Positions 48,153 to 56,577 of a stretch of DNA of 64,000 nucleotides are shown here, piece after piece. Position 1 is the stretch's first letter, and every line of letters begins with the position of its first letter. Source of the stretch: Halopseudomonas formosensis (GTDB lineage Bacteria; Pseudomonadota; Gammaproteobacteria; Pseudomonadales; Pseudomonadaceae); assembly GCF_900115905.1 (NCBI RefSeq), contig NZ_FOYD01000002.1, positions 124,001 through 188,000 on the forward strand, read 5' to 3'. Under the pieces are notes generated by a model. It was not told where the DNA came from. It was given only the letters and a program-made list of their open reading frames with translations, and made no database searches. A program made the position numbers and the translations under genes.

Positions 48153-48929
48153 CTATCGTTCCCACCGGGTAGCCAACATCCCCAACCACTCGTAAATTGC
48201 CCGTTCACTCTTTTCCAGATGCCGAGCCGAAGGAATCCAATAACTGAGGCGGTCCGTATCATCCCGCCGCGCCAAATAATGCGTCGGGGCCGCAATGGGC
48301 CTCAAGCCCGCATTGCGAAAATGTACCATCGCCCGGGGCATATGGGAGGCGGAGGTCACCAGCAACAGCTGCGTCCCTTCCCCGAGCACCCTCGCCGCCG
48401 CGCGCGCTTCCTCGCCAGTATCCGTTGCGAAATCCAGCATCCGCAGATGGGTGTCAGGCACGCCGATATCCATAGCTATGCGACCAAAAGCCCGAGCCAT
48501 GGGCTCGACCCCAGCACGGCGATCCGCCCCGCTCACCAGCAAGAGCGCATCCGGCCGACGATGCCACAGGCGCAGGCCTTCCAGCAGACGATTGGCCGAA
48601 GCCTCACTCAGCTGCCCGGTCACCACCCAAGGCTGATGCGGCTGATAGCCGCCACCCAGCACCATAACCGCCGCCACGGATTCTTCAGGAGGCCAATCAT
48701 GCAGCGCTGGATGCCGCGCCTCTACAGGCCCCAGCAAGCGATCGGCAACCGGAGCCCAACTGAGCAACACCAGCAGCAACACCGCAATAACAACAACGCT
48801 GCCTCCTGCCCTGCGCCAACGCAACCGAAGCAGCAATCCAAAGAACAACAACCCAGTGCAGAATGGCAGCGGCATCAGAAGCTGTGCGGCCATGACCTTG
48901 ATCAGGGTGTAGAAACTCACATCGGTCAA
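48153..48929 (-). CDS. YdcF/ElyC-like DUF218 membrane protein
   Basis: 258 residues from TTG at 48929, chosen because AAGGAG lies 6 bases upstream. Two N-terminal membrane helices (about 14-32 and 40-58) precede a DUF218 domain: VMVLGGGYQ near residue 90, LLVSGADRR near 130, and LLVTSASHMPRAMVHF near 190. E. coli ElyC of this family affects undecaprenyl-phosphate metabolism and envelope integrity, which fits a place at the end of a polysaccharide locus. It starts 37 bases after the sugar transferase stop and is probably cotranscribed. Confidence 0.85.
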   Translation of the reverse strand: MTDVSFYTLIKVMAAQLLMPLPFCTGLLFFGLLLRLRWRRAGGSVVVIAVLLLVLLSWAPVADRLLGPVEARHPALHDWPPEESVAAVMVLGGGYQPHQPWVVTGQLSEASANRLLEGLRLWHRRPDALLLVSGADRRAGVEPMARAFGRIAMDIGVPDTHLRMLDFATDTGEEARAAARVLGEGTQLLLVTSASHMPRAMVHFRNAGLRPIAAPTHYLARRDDTDRLSYWIPSARHLEKSERAIYEWLGMLATRWER

Positions 48930-48966
48930 ACACCGCTCCTTATCCTGCTCTTACTGGCAAGTGCGC

Positions 48967-50250
48967 TTATCGAGCCCCAAACCCGGTAAGAATGGTCTTG
49001 ATGGTCTTCACTACGATCAGAATATCCAGCCAAAGAGAGAAGTGCTTTATGTAATAAAAATCGTGCTCGATCTTCACGCTGGTATCGTCCGCATCTGCCG
49101 CATAACCATGCACCACCTGGGCCCATCCGGTAATACCGGGCTTCACCACGTGGCGATACGAGTAGAACGGAATTTCCTCATCAAAGCGCTCCACAAAGGC
49201 CCGCTGCTCGGGTCGGGGTCCTATGAGGCTCATCTCGCCTTTGAGAACATTGATAAACTGGGGAATCTCATCCAGACGGGTCTTGCGGATAAAACGCCCT
49301 ACCTTGGTGATGCGCATGTCATTGGCCTGAGCAAACTGCGCTCCATCCTTCTCTGAGTCTCTGGTCATGCTGCGCAGCTTATACACCTTGAAGCTCTTAT
49401 TACCCTGCCCCACCCGCTCCTGAATAAAAAACATCGGCCCTTCGCTGTCCAGCTTAATGACCAGACCCGTAATCAGCATCACAGGCACCCATAAAGGGGC
49501 AAACAGCAGCACGGTAAAGACATCAATCAGACGTTTGAAAGCCAGATAAAACCCAGAGGGCAGCAAGGCACCAAAGATGTTCTCCGAGAGATGATCAACC
49601 CTAACCCTGCCGGTGACCGATTCGATAATCTGCTGAGTATGAAACACAGGAATACGGGCCAGGGTACATTTCGCAAGAAAACGCGCCCACTCATTCGGCA
49701 GAGCCTTGGAATGCAGATCCGCCACAATGCCGTCATACCGACGACCGCGCAGATCAGGCTTATCCAACATGGTAATGATTGCATGCGGGTTGCCAGCCAA
49801 CTCCACACCTCGCCCAAAGGGCACCACCGCAAGCTTGGGCTGCTGAAAACGCCCGCCAAGGAAGAAACCCGCAAACGCCCATAGGTTAGCCAGCAAAAAT
49901 GAGTAGGTTAGGACCTGCCTCGCATATGACTCTTCACGGAGGAACAGAATAATAGCGAAGACAATAAGCCAGGACATCAGCAGCGTTGGGATGATAAAAG
50001 ATAGCGTGCTGGTGCCCGGAAACCGTTTGAATTTGTGCAAAATGAAAAAGGAAGCGGTGTAGGCCAAGCTGTTGGCAATCAGCGTATTCAGCTGGGTCTC
50101 GTTCATGGGCCAACGCATGAGCGCCTCGCCCCACCTGATCCAGTTTGGCACCAGAACAACAACCACATAACCAAGCAAAAACAGGAAAAACTGGTTGAAT
50201 AGTAGCACTTCATACCAGCGCGAATGACGACGTTTGAAACTGTTGGGCAC
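48967..50250 (-). CDS. Undecaprenyl-phosphate sugar-1-phosphate transferase (WbaP/WcaJ-type initiating transferase)
   Basis: 427 residues from GTG at 50250, with GGGAG 7 bases upstream. Four or five membrane helices fill residues 15-140, then a CoA-binding-like Rossmann region (LAVVPFGRGVEL) and the catalytic Bac_transf domain from about residue 235. Its marks are FKVYKLRSM, TRLDEIPQFINVLKGEMSLIGPRPE near 320 and KPGITGWAQV near 370. It transfers a hexose-1-phosphate (glucose or galactose) from UDP-sugar to undecaprenyl phosphate, the first step of repeat-unit assembly in the inner membrane. The exact sugar cannot be read from sequence. A truncated duplicate lies just upstream. Confidence 0.9.
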   Translation of the reverse strand: MPNSFKRRHSRWYEVLLFNQFFLFLLGYVVVVLVPNWIRWGEALMRWPMNETQLNTLIANSLAYTASFFILHKFKRFPGTSTLSFIIPTLLMSWLIVFAIILFLREESYARQVLTYSFLLANLWAFAGFFLGGRFQQPKLAVVPFGRGVELAGNPHAIITMLDKPDLRGRRYDGIVADLHSKALPNEWARFLAKCTLARIPVFHTQQIIESVTGRVRVDHLSENIFGALLPSGFYLAFKRLIDVFTVLLFAPLWVPVMLITGLVIKLDSEGPMFFIQERVGQGNKSFKVYKLRSMTRDSEKDGAQFAQANDMRITKVGRFIRKTRLDEIPQFINVLKGEMSLIGPRPEQRAFVERFDEEIPFYSYRHVVKPGITGWAQVVHGYAADADDTSVKIEHDFYYIKHFSLWLDILIVVKTIKTILTGFGAR

Positions 50251-50408
50251 AACATACTCCCGCAGGCAGTCAGAAGGTCAGAAAATCACTGATAAATCAT
50301 GGCCCCGAGCATAGGTGGCGCGCCATTCTAACCGACAAAAGAGAGCGCTGGTGCAAGAACGGCTGCAAGACACCTTGCGGAGTTATAGTCAAATCTGGTG
50401 GATGGCAG

Positions 50409-50585
50409 TCAGGCGGCAGTCCTGTCTGATTGATCGCTTACCTGCTACCCATCCTGAAACCGGACGTTGTTCACGACCTGCTCCAGCTTACTGAACCCCT
50501 TAATGCGCTTCCAGCGCTTCTCGGCGCTCTGGAGCAGCTTGAAGATCACCGTACCGTCCTCAGTGGCCCTCCCGTGGCTTTACCT
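50409..50585 (-). mobile_element. Fragment of an IS256/Mutator-family transposase (C-terminal end)
   Basis: Read on the minus strand, the region gives an uninterrupted stretch RATEDGTVIFKLLQSAEKRW followed by KRIKGFSKLEQVVNNVRFQDG, then TAG (50445-50447), then QVSDQSDRTAA and TGA (50409-50411). The A-x3-W-x-R-x2-G and VRFxDG pattern is the usual C-terminus of Mutator-type transposases; the amber codon interrupts the last 12 residues. Only about 55 codons remain, and the rest of the element is missing. It sits at the broken end of the sugar transferase duplicate. Confidence 0.65.
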
Positions 50586-51066
50586 CGCTGGATGGACCCG
50601 CTGCCCCTCAAGTGAAGGCTTCTGCAGGGCTTTCACACGCACATTCACCTGCTTCAACAGCACCTTGGCCCGGCCAAAAGGCACCAGCGCAAAGGTTGGC
50701 GACCGCAGTTTCTGCTTACCGTAGAAGCTGGAGATGATCCAACCTATATTCAGCACCAGCGAGGAAAACAAAACCGGCCATGAATAATCCTCACGGGAGA
50801 ATGACAGAACCAACAGGCCGGATGCCCAAATAAGAACAGGCAAGGTAAGCAGATACCCCAGAGTCTGGGCTCCCGGGTAGCGCTGAATGCGTCTGGTTGC
50901 GACAAAAGCGATGGCAAAGGAGATAAAGGTAACGGCCAGGGTATTGAGCTGCGCCTCGGTAAACCTTGGCCAGCGTATCCCAAGCACACCCCATTCCCAC
51001 AAAAAGCCCACTGAACCATACCCGCTCATACCAGCTCGAATGACGGCGGAAGGATGCGTAACCCAT
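50580..51066 (-). pseudogene. Truncated, frameshifted duplicate of the initiating sugar transferase
   Basis: Two minus-strand frames together reproduce the N-terminal 190 residues of the transferase encoded next to it. One frame from 51066 gives MGYASFRRHSSWYERVWFSG (compare NSFKRRHSRWYEVLLFNQ). After a shift near 51000-51020 the other frame gives IRWPRFTEAQLNTL, RRIQRYPGAQTLGYLLTLP and PTFALVPFGRAKVLL, parallel to MRWPMNETQLNTL, KRFPGTSTLSFIIPTLL and PKLAVVPFGRGVEL. It stops at TAA 50580-50582, where the IS256-type fragment begins, so the whole catalytic domain is lost. Confidence 0.8.
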
Positions 51067-51147
51067 ATAAACCCCAAAAGAAAAGCGAGCCGGCGCTGGA
51101 GCCAGCTACAAAGGACCTGCGAGCTTACCTAGAGAGCAGGACCACAC

Positions 51148-52314
51148 TCAATCACTACCGAATAAGTCCCGCGTGTAGACCTTTTGCGCCACATCCTTGA
51201 GTTCATCAGATAGCCTGTTAGCCACGATCACGTCGCATTCGTTCTTGAAAGCGTCCAGGTCATGGGATACCCGAGAACCAAAAAAAGTTTCCTCATCCAG
51301 AACCGGCTCGTACACCACCACCTCAATACCCTTGGCCTTGATACGCTTCATCACACCCTGGATGGCCGAGGCGCGGAAGTTATCCGAGCCAGACTTCATC
51401 ACCAAACGGTAAATGCCCACCACCCTGGGATTCTTCGCAATAATGGAATCTGCAATAAAATCCTTGCGCGTACGGTTGGCATCCACGATCGCTTTGATCA
51501 GATTGTTCGGCACTTGGTCATAGTTGGCCAGCAGCTGCTTGGTATCCTTGGGCAAGCAGTACCCGCCGTAACCGAATGAAGGGTTGTTGTAATGATGGCC
51601 AATACGCGGATCAAGCCCCACCCCTTCGATGATCTGCCGGGTATCCAACCCATGCACCTGGGCGTAGCTGTCCAGCTCATTGAAATACGCAACACGCATG
51701 GCCAGATAGGTATTGGAAAACAGCTTGATCGCCTCGGCCTCGGTCGAGCCGGTAAACAGCACAGGCACGTCCTTCTTGACGGCGCCCTGCCTCAGCAGCT
51801 CAGCGAACACCTCGGCTCGTTCACTGCGCTCACCAACGATAATGCGCGAGGGGTAAAGGTTGTCATACAACGCACGCCCTTCTCGCAAAAACTCCGGCGA
51901 AAAAATGATGTTGTCGGTGTTGAACCTTTCCCTGATCGCCCTGGTGTAACCCACCGGCACCGTTGACTTGATCACCATCACCGCAGCGGGGTTGATCGCA
52001 ATAACGTCCGCAATCACCGCCTCAACGGTGCTGGTGTTGAAGTAATTGGACTGCGGGTCGTAATCCGTCGGGGTAGCAATCACCACAAACTCGGCACCGC
52101 CCAGAGCCTCATGCTTGTCCAGCGTTGCACGAAAGTTCAGGGGTTTGTTCTTCAGAAAGTCTGAAATCTCGGCATCCTCAATGGGCGAGACTCGGTCATT
52201 CAGCAGCGCAACCTTTTCCTTGTCGATGTCCAGCGCCACCACTTCATTGTGCTGGCTCAGCAGCACGCCATTGGACAGGCCAACGTATCCTGTTCCTACT
52301 ACCGCAATTTTCAT
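51148..52314 (-). CDS. ugd: UDP-glucose 6-dehydrogenase
   Basis: 388 residues from ATG at 52314, giving [16 protein letters not shown] with a perfect Rossmann motif; three upstream codons to 52326 are unlikely. Other marks are [29 protein letters not shown], the Lys/Asn motif [21 protein letters not shown] and the catalytic cysteine in [10 protein letters not shown] near residue 255. The length is that of E. coli Ugd. It oxidises UDP-glucose to UDP-glucuronate with NAD. The UDP-glucuronate epimerase gene lies 61 bases upstream on the same strand, so UDP-galacturonate is the probable end product. Confidence 0.94.
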   Translation of the reverse strand: MKIAVVGTGYVGLSNGVLLSQHNEVVALDIDKEKVALLNDRVSPIEDAEISDFLKNKPLNFRATLDKHEALGGAEFVVIATPTDYDPQSNYFNTSTVEAVIADVIAINPAAVMVIKSTVPVGYTRAIRERFNTDNIIFSPEFLREGRALYDNLYPSRIIVGERSERAEVFAELLRQGAVKKDVPVLFTGSTEAEAIKLFSNTYLAMRVAYFNELDSYAQVHGLDTRQIIEGVGLDPRIGHHYNNPSFGYGGYCLPKDTKQLLANYDQVPNNLIKAIVDANRTRKDFIADSIIAKNPRVVGIYRLVMKSGSDNFRASAIQGVMKRIKAKGIEVVVYEPVLDEETFFGSRVSHDLDAFKNECDVIVANRLSDELKDVAQKVYTRDLFGSD

Positions 52315-52375
52315 GATTGATAACATTCCTTACAAAGCGGCTTGCCAAGTGTACTGTAGCCAAGCCTCATAAAAA

Positions 52376-53347
52376 TTACCTGCCAGTGGATACAAAGTCC
52401 TCGTACCAACTGACAAACCTGGCAATACCTTCTTCTATTTCCATTTTCGGCTTATAGCCCACCACAGACTCCAGACGGTCGGTATCGGCGTAGGTCCTGA
52501 CAACGTCACCCGGCTGCATTTCCAGGTAAACCTTTTCTGCTTCACGACCGCACGCCGCCTCGATCGCCCGGATAAATCTGGACAACTCAATGGGCTGGTT
52601 GTTACCGATATTGAAAAGGCTATAGGGCACCTCGCCGGTAGGTATCACATCCTGAATGCGCAACACACCTTCGACAATATCGTCGATATAAGTGAAATCG
52701 CGCTGCATTCTCCCATGGTTGAACACCTTGATCGACTCGCCCTTCAGAATTGCCTCAGTAAATAACCAGGGCGCCATATCAGGCCGGCCCGCGGGACCGT
52801 ACACGGTGAAAAAGCGCAACCCTGTAACCGGGATGCCATACAGTTTGGCATAGCTATGTGCCATCAGCTCATTAGACTTTTTGGTGGCAGCATATAGAGA
52901 TACGGGGTTATCCACCATGTCGGACTCGCTGAACGGCACCTTCTCATTCATGCCATACACCGAGCTGGAACTGGCGTACACCAAGTGCTCCACCCCATTG
53001 TGGCGGCAGCCCTCCAGCACTGTCATCGTCCCAACCAGGTTGCTGTCCACATAGGCAAAAGGATTCTCCAGCGAATAGCGCACACCGGCCTGAGCGCCAA
53101 GGTGGATAACCCGCTGGAAATTCTCCGTAGCAAAGAGCGCAGCCATGCCGTCCCGATCGGCCAGATCCAGTTGAGCGAAGTGGAAGTTACGATGAAGTGT
53201 GAGACGTGATAGCCGGTAGCTTTTTAGGGCCGGCAGATAATAGTCGTTAAGGTTGTCCAACCCGACCACCTCATGGCCCTGCTCCAGCAAACGCTCAGCA
53301 ACATACATACCGATAAAACCGGCAGCGCCGGTGACAAGATATTTCAT
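52376..53347 (-). CDS. NAD-dependent epimerase, probable UDP-glucuronate 4-epimerase
   Basis: 323 residues of the extended SDR family. The motif TGAAGFIGMYVAERLL is at residues 6-21, the catalytic serine region is YASSSSVYGMNEKVPF near 125, and YxxxK is YAATKK near 152. RFFTVYGPAGRPDMAPWLFT near 178 and the RDFTYIDDIVEGV motif near 215 are characteristic of UDP-glucuronate 4-epimerases (LpsL/CapI/WbnF). It would convert UDP-GlcA, made by the dehydrogenase encoded next, to UDP-GalA. Substrate assignment is by family and context. Confidence 0.87.
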   Translation of the reverse strand: MKYLVTGAAGFIGMYVAERLLEQGHEVVGLDNLNDYYLPALKSYRLSRLTLHRNFHFAQLDLADRDGMAALFATENFQRVIHLGAQAGVRYSLENPFAYVDSNLVGTMTVLEGCRHNGVEHLVYASSSSVYGMNEKVPFSESDMVDNPVSLYAATKKSNELMAHSYAKLYGIPVTGLRFFTVYGPAGRPDMAPWLFTEAILKGESIKVFNHGRMQRDFTYIDDIVEGVLRIQDVIPTGEVPYSLFNIGNNQPIELSRFIRAIEAACGREAEKVYLEMQPGDVVRTYADTDRLESVVGYKPKMEIEEGIARFVSWYEDFVSTGR

Positions 53348-53362
53348 AACGGTATTTAACCT

Positions 53363-54169
53363 TTAACGTGCGAACCTGTACGCCCAGCGCTTGACAAAAT
53401 CAGGGGCCACGCGCAAGCCGCCCTTAAGTAGTACATTTACAATAAAACCTGAGTAAGATAGAAAACCGATCTCTCTCTGATACTTCAACAATCGGTATTC
53501 TTGTTTAAAGTAATCCCAGCCACGCCTGCCAAGCATCTCGTTTCCTGTACGCATTTTCAGCAACACATCCGGCAAGTTAGCCAACTTATGCCCCTTGCTT
53601 AACAGCAGAGACCATAAGGCATAATCCTGAGATTTTCTTAAGGGAGGATAACCGCCATAATCAAGAACGATTTTCTTTCGAAAAATAGCCACCGGGTGGC
53701 TTAGAGGGCTACGGCGCTTGGCAAATTTCAAGACAGCATCGGGCTCCAAAGGCAAGTGTCTTACCCCCTGCTTCTTTTGCAAGCCTGAATCCCATTCTTC
53801 CAGAATGGCGCTTGAGGCTACAATATCCGGGCTGGCCTGCATAAACTCAACTTGCTTTGCAAAGCGATCCGGCAAAGCAACATCATCTGTGTCCATACGA
53901 GCTACCAGCTCGTGTTTGCAGTACTTCAACCCCTCATTAAGAGCAACTCCCAAGCCCACATTTTGTCTTAAGGCCACAACAGCCAGCACATCACCGATTT
54001 TTTCTTGCCAGGCAGTTACTACCGACTCAAGCTCAGGAGTTAAAATCCCATCCTTAACCAAAACGATTTGGTCAGGTTTCAATTGTTGGTCGTCATAAAT
54101 ACTAGTCAGTGCATGGTCAAGGAACTCAGGGCGCTCGTTTTTATAAACCGACAAGAGAACGGAAAGCAT
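53363..54169 (-). CDS. Glycosyltransferase family 2 (AmsE-like)
   Basis: 268 residues. A GT-A fold starts directly at the N-terminus (LSVLLSVYKNERPEFLDHAL), with IVLVKDG, a DxD motif in ARMDTDDVALPDRF near residue 93, and the acceptor-side block SPLSHPVAIFRK followed by KSQDYALWSLL near 180. No membrane helix is strong. It resembles AmsE-type transferases that extend an undecaprenyl-linked oligosaccharide. Its ATG overlaps the TGA of the propeller gene (ATGA), and it is 15 bases before the epimerase gene. The donor and linkage are unknown. Confidence 0.87.
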   Translation of the reverse strand: MLSVLLSVYKNERPEFLDHALTSIYDDQQLKPDQIVLVKDGILTPELESVVTAWQEKIGDVLAVVALRQNVGLGVALNEGLKYCKHELVARMDTDDVALPDRFAKQVEFMQASPDIVASSAILEEWDSGLQKKQGVRHLPLEPDAVLKFAKRRSPLSHPVAIFRKKIVLDYGGYPPLRKSQDYALWSLLLSKGHKLANLPDVLLKMRTGNEMLGRRGWDYFKQEYRLLKYQREIGFLSYSGFIVNVLLKGGLRVAPDFVKRWAYRFAR

Positions 54170-55431
54170 CAGACAGGCAAATCCATTTTATAAAGTTGGC
54201 GCTGGCCAGAAAAAACAGAATCGAAATAAACTGATTTACCATCTGGCGATAAGCGTGGATGAAGATCACAACGCGACTCACCGTTAAACTCAAATCCATG
54301 AAAAAATTCACCAACATGCTTTACTTCTCCGGTTTTCCAATTACACCAGAGCAAATGTTGCATGCGTGCCTTATCAGGATAGGTGTCCGTAATAAACCAA
54401 TCACCATGAACATGAGGGTGTCCATCACCATATTTTTCTAGTTCTGAACAAGGCAACTCTTTAAATTCACCACTGTTTACATTTAACAGCCAATATCCAT
54501 CCTTGCCATTAGGGCCACGCAAATAACCCAAAACAGTTTCGTTATCTGCCCAAAAACAATGGCTAACCATGCCGTAATCAGCAAGCAAACGCATTTCTGC
54601 TGTTTCAGAGTTGGCTACTATCAATCGGTCAAAACGCTGACCATCGACTAAAAATCGATGCATAAAAATAAATTGAGAACCGTCTGGCGAAATAATAACG
54701 TGATTAAGTTTATGCACGGCGCTACCAAAAGCATCATCATGCTTTAACCGACAAGCATCTGCAATACTTATAAGCAGTCTTGCCTCACCAGTTGCAAAGT
54801 CGATCTTCCATAGGCCATCAATCTTTAAATCAGCTAACGTTGCAGCATCTAGATTTGGCAGGTTACGATATCCATAATCCGGTCTTAATGTCATCAGTCG
54901 CTGGTAATTAAGCGATATAAAGTAATCTCTCTTAAAACTATCCTGCACTGGATAACTGAACGTTCTCACCTCTCGCCTATCAGATACAGAGAAAACTCTA
55001 CTGATATAAGCTTTCGCATCCTCATTGAAGTCATTATAAATAAAAAAATCGTCATCCAACCATTGTGCACGGCAGCCTTGTTGCCAGTTATGAGCATTTA
55101 CAGGCACTTGGACAAGCACATCACCTTGCTGGTTAAAAACACACAATTTAATCTCTTGGTTCAAAGCTGGTAGTTTTGAAGTATTTGCATCCGTACTACA
55201 GGATAAAACCAAACCTTTAGAGTTTTCAGGAGACTTATCGTAATAACCAAAAAAACTAGAACCCGATGAACTAGCAATAATATTTGGCGAGCTGACAGCC
55301 TGGCTTTTGTACGGCTTTTTATTTCGAACATACATCAGCCGTGAATAAGCAGACTTAGCCAATTGTTTTATAAAAGGAAATCGACTAAGCGTGCGAGCAA
55401 TGGCGCGCTCCAGGGGGTTATAGTTGCTCAT
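54169..55431 (-). CDS. Beta-propeller-like protein of the polysaccharide locus, function unknown
   Basis: 420 residues with no signal peptide or clear membrane segment. Repeated WD40/TolB-like blades are visible: SSFFGYYDKSPENSKGLVLSC near residue 60, CRAQWLDDDFFIYNDF near 120, HKLNHVIISPDGSQFIFMHRF near 250, HCFWADNETVLGYLRG near 300, GDGHPHVHGDWFITDTYPD near 345 and CDLHPRLSPDGKSVYFDS near 395. This looks like the oligogalacturonate-lyase/TolB propeller fold, and the histidines in GHPHVHG and CDLHP could bind a metal. It is translationally coupled to a glycosyltransferase on each side (ATGA overlaps), so it probably acts in the same pathway. I do not know a function for it. Confidence 0.7.
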   Translation of the reverse strand: MSNYNPLERAIARTLSRFPFIKQLAKSAYSRLMYVRNKKPYKSQAVSSPNIIASSSGSSFFGYYDKSPENSKGLVLSCSTDANTSKLPALNQEIKLCVFNQQGDVLVQVPVNAHNWQQGCRAQWLDDDFFIYNDFNEDAKAYISRVFSVSDRREVRTFSYPVQDSFKRDYFISLNYQRLMTLRPDYGYRNLPNLDAATLADLKIDGLWKIDFATGEARLLISIADACRLKHDDAFGSAVHKLNHVIISPDGSQFIFMHRFLVDGQRFDRLIVANSETAEMRLLADYGMVSHCFWADNETVLGYLRGPNGKDGYWLLNVNSGEFKELPCSELEKYGDGHPHVHGDWFITDTYPDKARMQHLLWCNWKTGEVKHVGEFFHGFEFNGESRCDLHPRLSPDGKSVYFDSVFSGQRQLYKMDLPV

Positions 55432-56348
55432 CAGCCTAATTTTTCCCTTAATTTGATCAATAATGTGGGTGAGATCACACTCACAGACAAGCCAATTAAA
55501 GACTTAATGCTTGGCCTAACCGTTATTGATTTAAAATAATACTGAACAGCCTCTTTTCTCAATCCAATAGAAACTGCTTGAGCAGCTATAAAGTCGAACT
55601 GCTTTCTTTTACGCAACCTCTTTTGTTCGGCACTCAAACGTCTATCTACCAAGCCCTGATGCTTGCAGTTTAACATTTCAATGGCATTTATATAATTATC
55701 AACATTTAGCGAAATACGATTACGCTTAGTTAATGACCTGAAAGCAATAGCCAAAGGCTCTTCAACCACCCCAACCTTAGCATCCGCATGAATTAACCTT
55801 ATCCATAGATCGTATTCCTCCCGGGCGCCAAACGACTCATCAAAGCCATCAACTGCTAGAAAAAGCTCTCTACGAATGATAGCTGAGATGGTTCCGCCAA
55901 TATAATTCTCAACGAGTATTTCAGTTTTTGGGTTAGGCAGATTGTTTGAGCGGGTCACATAATTAATTTTTGTACCTTCATATTGAATTAGAATCTGAGA
56001 AAAACATACATCCAGGTCTTTTTTTTCTATCAACTCACATTGCTTCGCCAGCTTCTCAGGCAGCCATATATCATCATCATCAAGGAACGCTATAAACTCC
56101 GACATCGCACTAATTGCGCCCAAGTTCCTTGAAGAAGAGGCTCCTCTGCCTTCAAGATTAGGAACATAGCGAACAAGATTGCTATTCAAACTAAAACACA
56201 TCTCTTTTGTTGCAGCATCATTCAAGTCATCAACAACTATTATCTCATCAGGCAACACTGTTTGATCAAGAACACTTTGAACAGCCCTTCTCAGCAACTC
56301 TGGACGATTATGCGTTGGAATGACAACGGCTATAGTGTTTTTTTTCAT
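55431..56348 (-). CDS. Glycosyltransferase family 2
   Basis: 305 residues from ATG at 56348, with GGAAGGG 7-8 bases upstream; an ATG ten codons earlier is less well placed. GT-A marks are AVVIPTHNRPELLRRAVQSV at the start, DEIIVVDDLND, GASSSRNLGA and the DxD-like FLDDDDIWLPEKL near residue 95. The block GFDESFGAREEYDLWIRL near 170 fits the acceptor site. It is AT-rich compared with the first half of the window. It overlaps the propeller gene by 1-3 bases (ATGA). Confidence 0.87.
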   Translation of the reverse strand: MKKNTIAVVIPTHNRPELLRRAVQSVLDQTVLPDEIIVVDDLNDAATKEMCFSLNSNLVRYVPNLEGRGASSSRNLGAISAMSEFIAFLDDDDIWLPEKLAKQCELIEKKDLDVCFSQILIQYEGTKINYVTRSNNLPNPKTEILVENYIGGTISAIIRRELFLAVDGFDESFGAREEYDLWIRLIHADAKVGVVEEPLAIAFRSLTKRNRISLNVDNYINAIEMLNCKHQGLVDRRLSAEQKRLRKRKQFDFIAAQAVSIGLRKEAVQYYFKSITVRPSIKSLIGLSVSVISPTLLIKLREKLG

Positions 56349-56455
56349 AGAGAAACCCTTCCCAAAAATAGCGCTCATAAAGCACAGCTATCAAAGACAT
56401 ACTTATTAAAACCAACTGCCATTGCCATTGGCCCACGCAAACAATCCAAAACAGT

Positions 56456-56577
56456 GGGAAACCAGATCTGCGATCAGCTCCCAAGCGGCATCCGGGAGCT
56501 CGTAACGCTTTGCCATGCGAGCCTCCAGCCTGTCATGGCGTCAACTCTACCCGTTCGGACTTTTCGTACAGAACCTA
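56456..56577 (-). mobile_element. 5' fragment of an IS5-family (IS427-like) element
   Basis: On the minus strand the fragment starts with GGTTCTGTACGAAAAGTCCG, which looks like a terminal inverted repeat, followed by a short leader with GGAGG and then ATG at 56516 encoding MAKRYELPDAAWELIADLVS. That is the typical N-terminus of IS5-group transposases. Homology stops after about 20 codons and the rest of the element is missing. It is more GC-rich than the genes on both sides. It lies between wzy and the glycosyltransferase gene, and the wzy stop codon falls at its outer edge. Confidence 0.7.
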
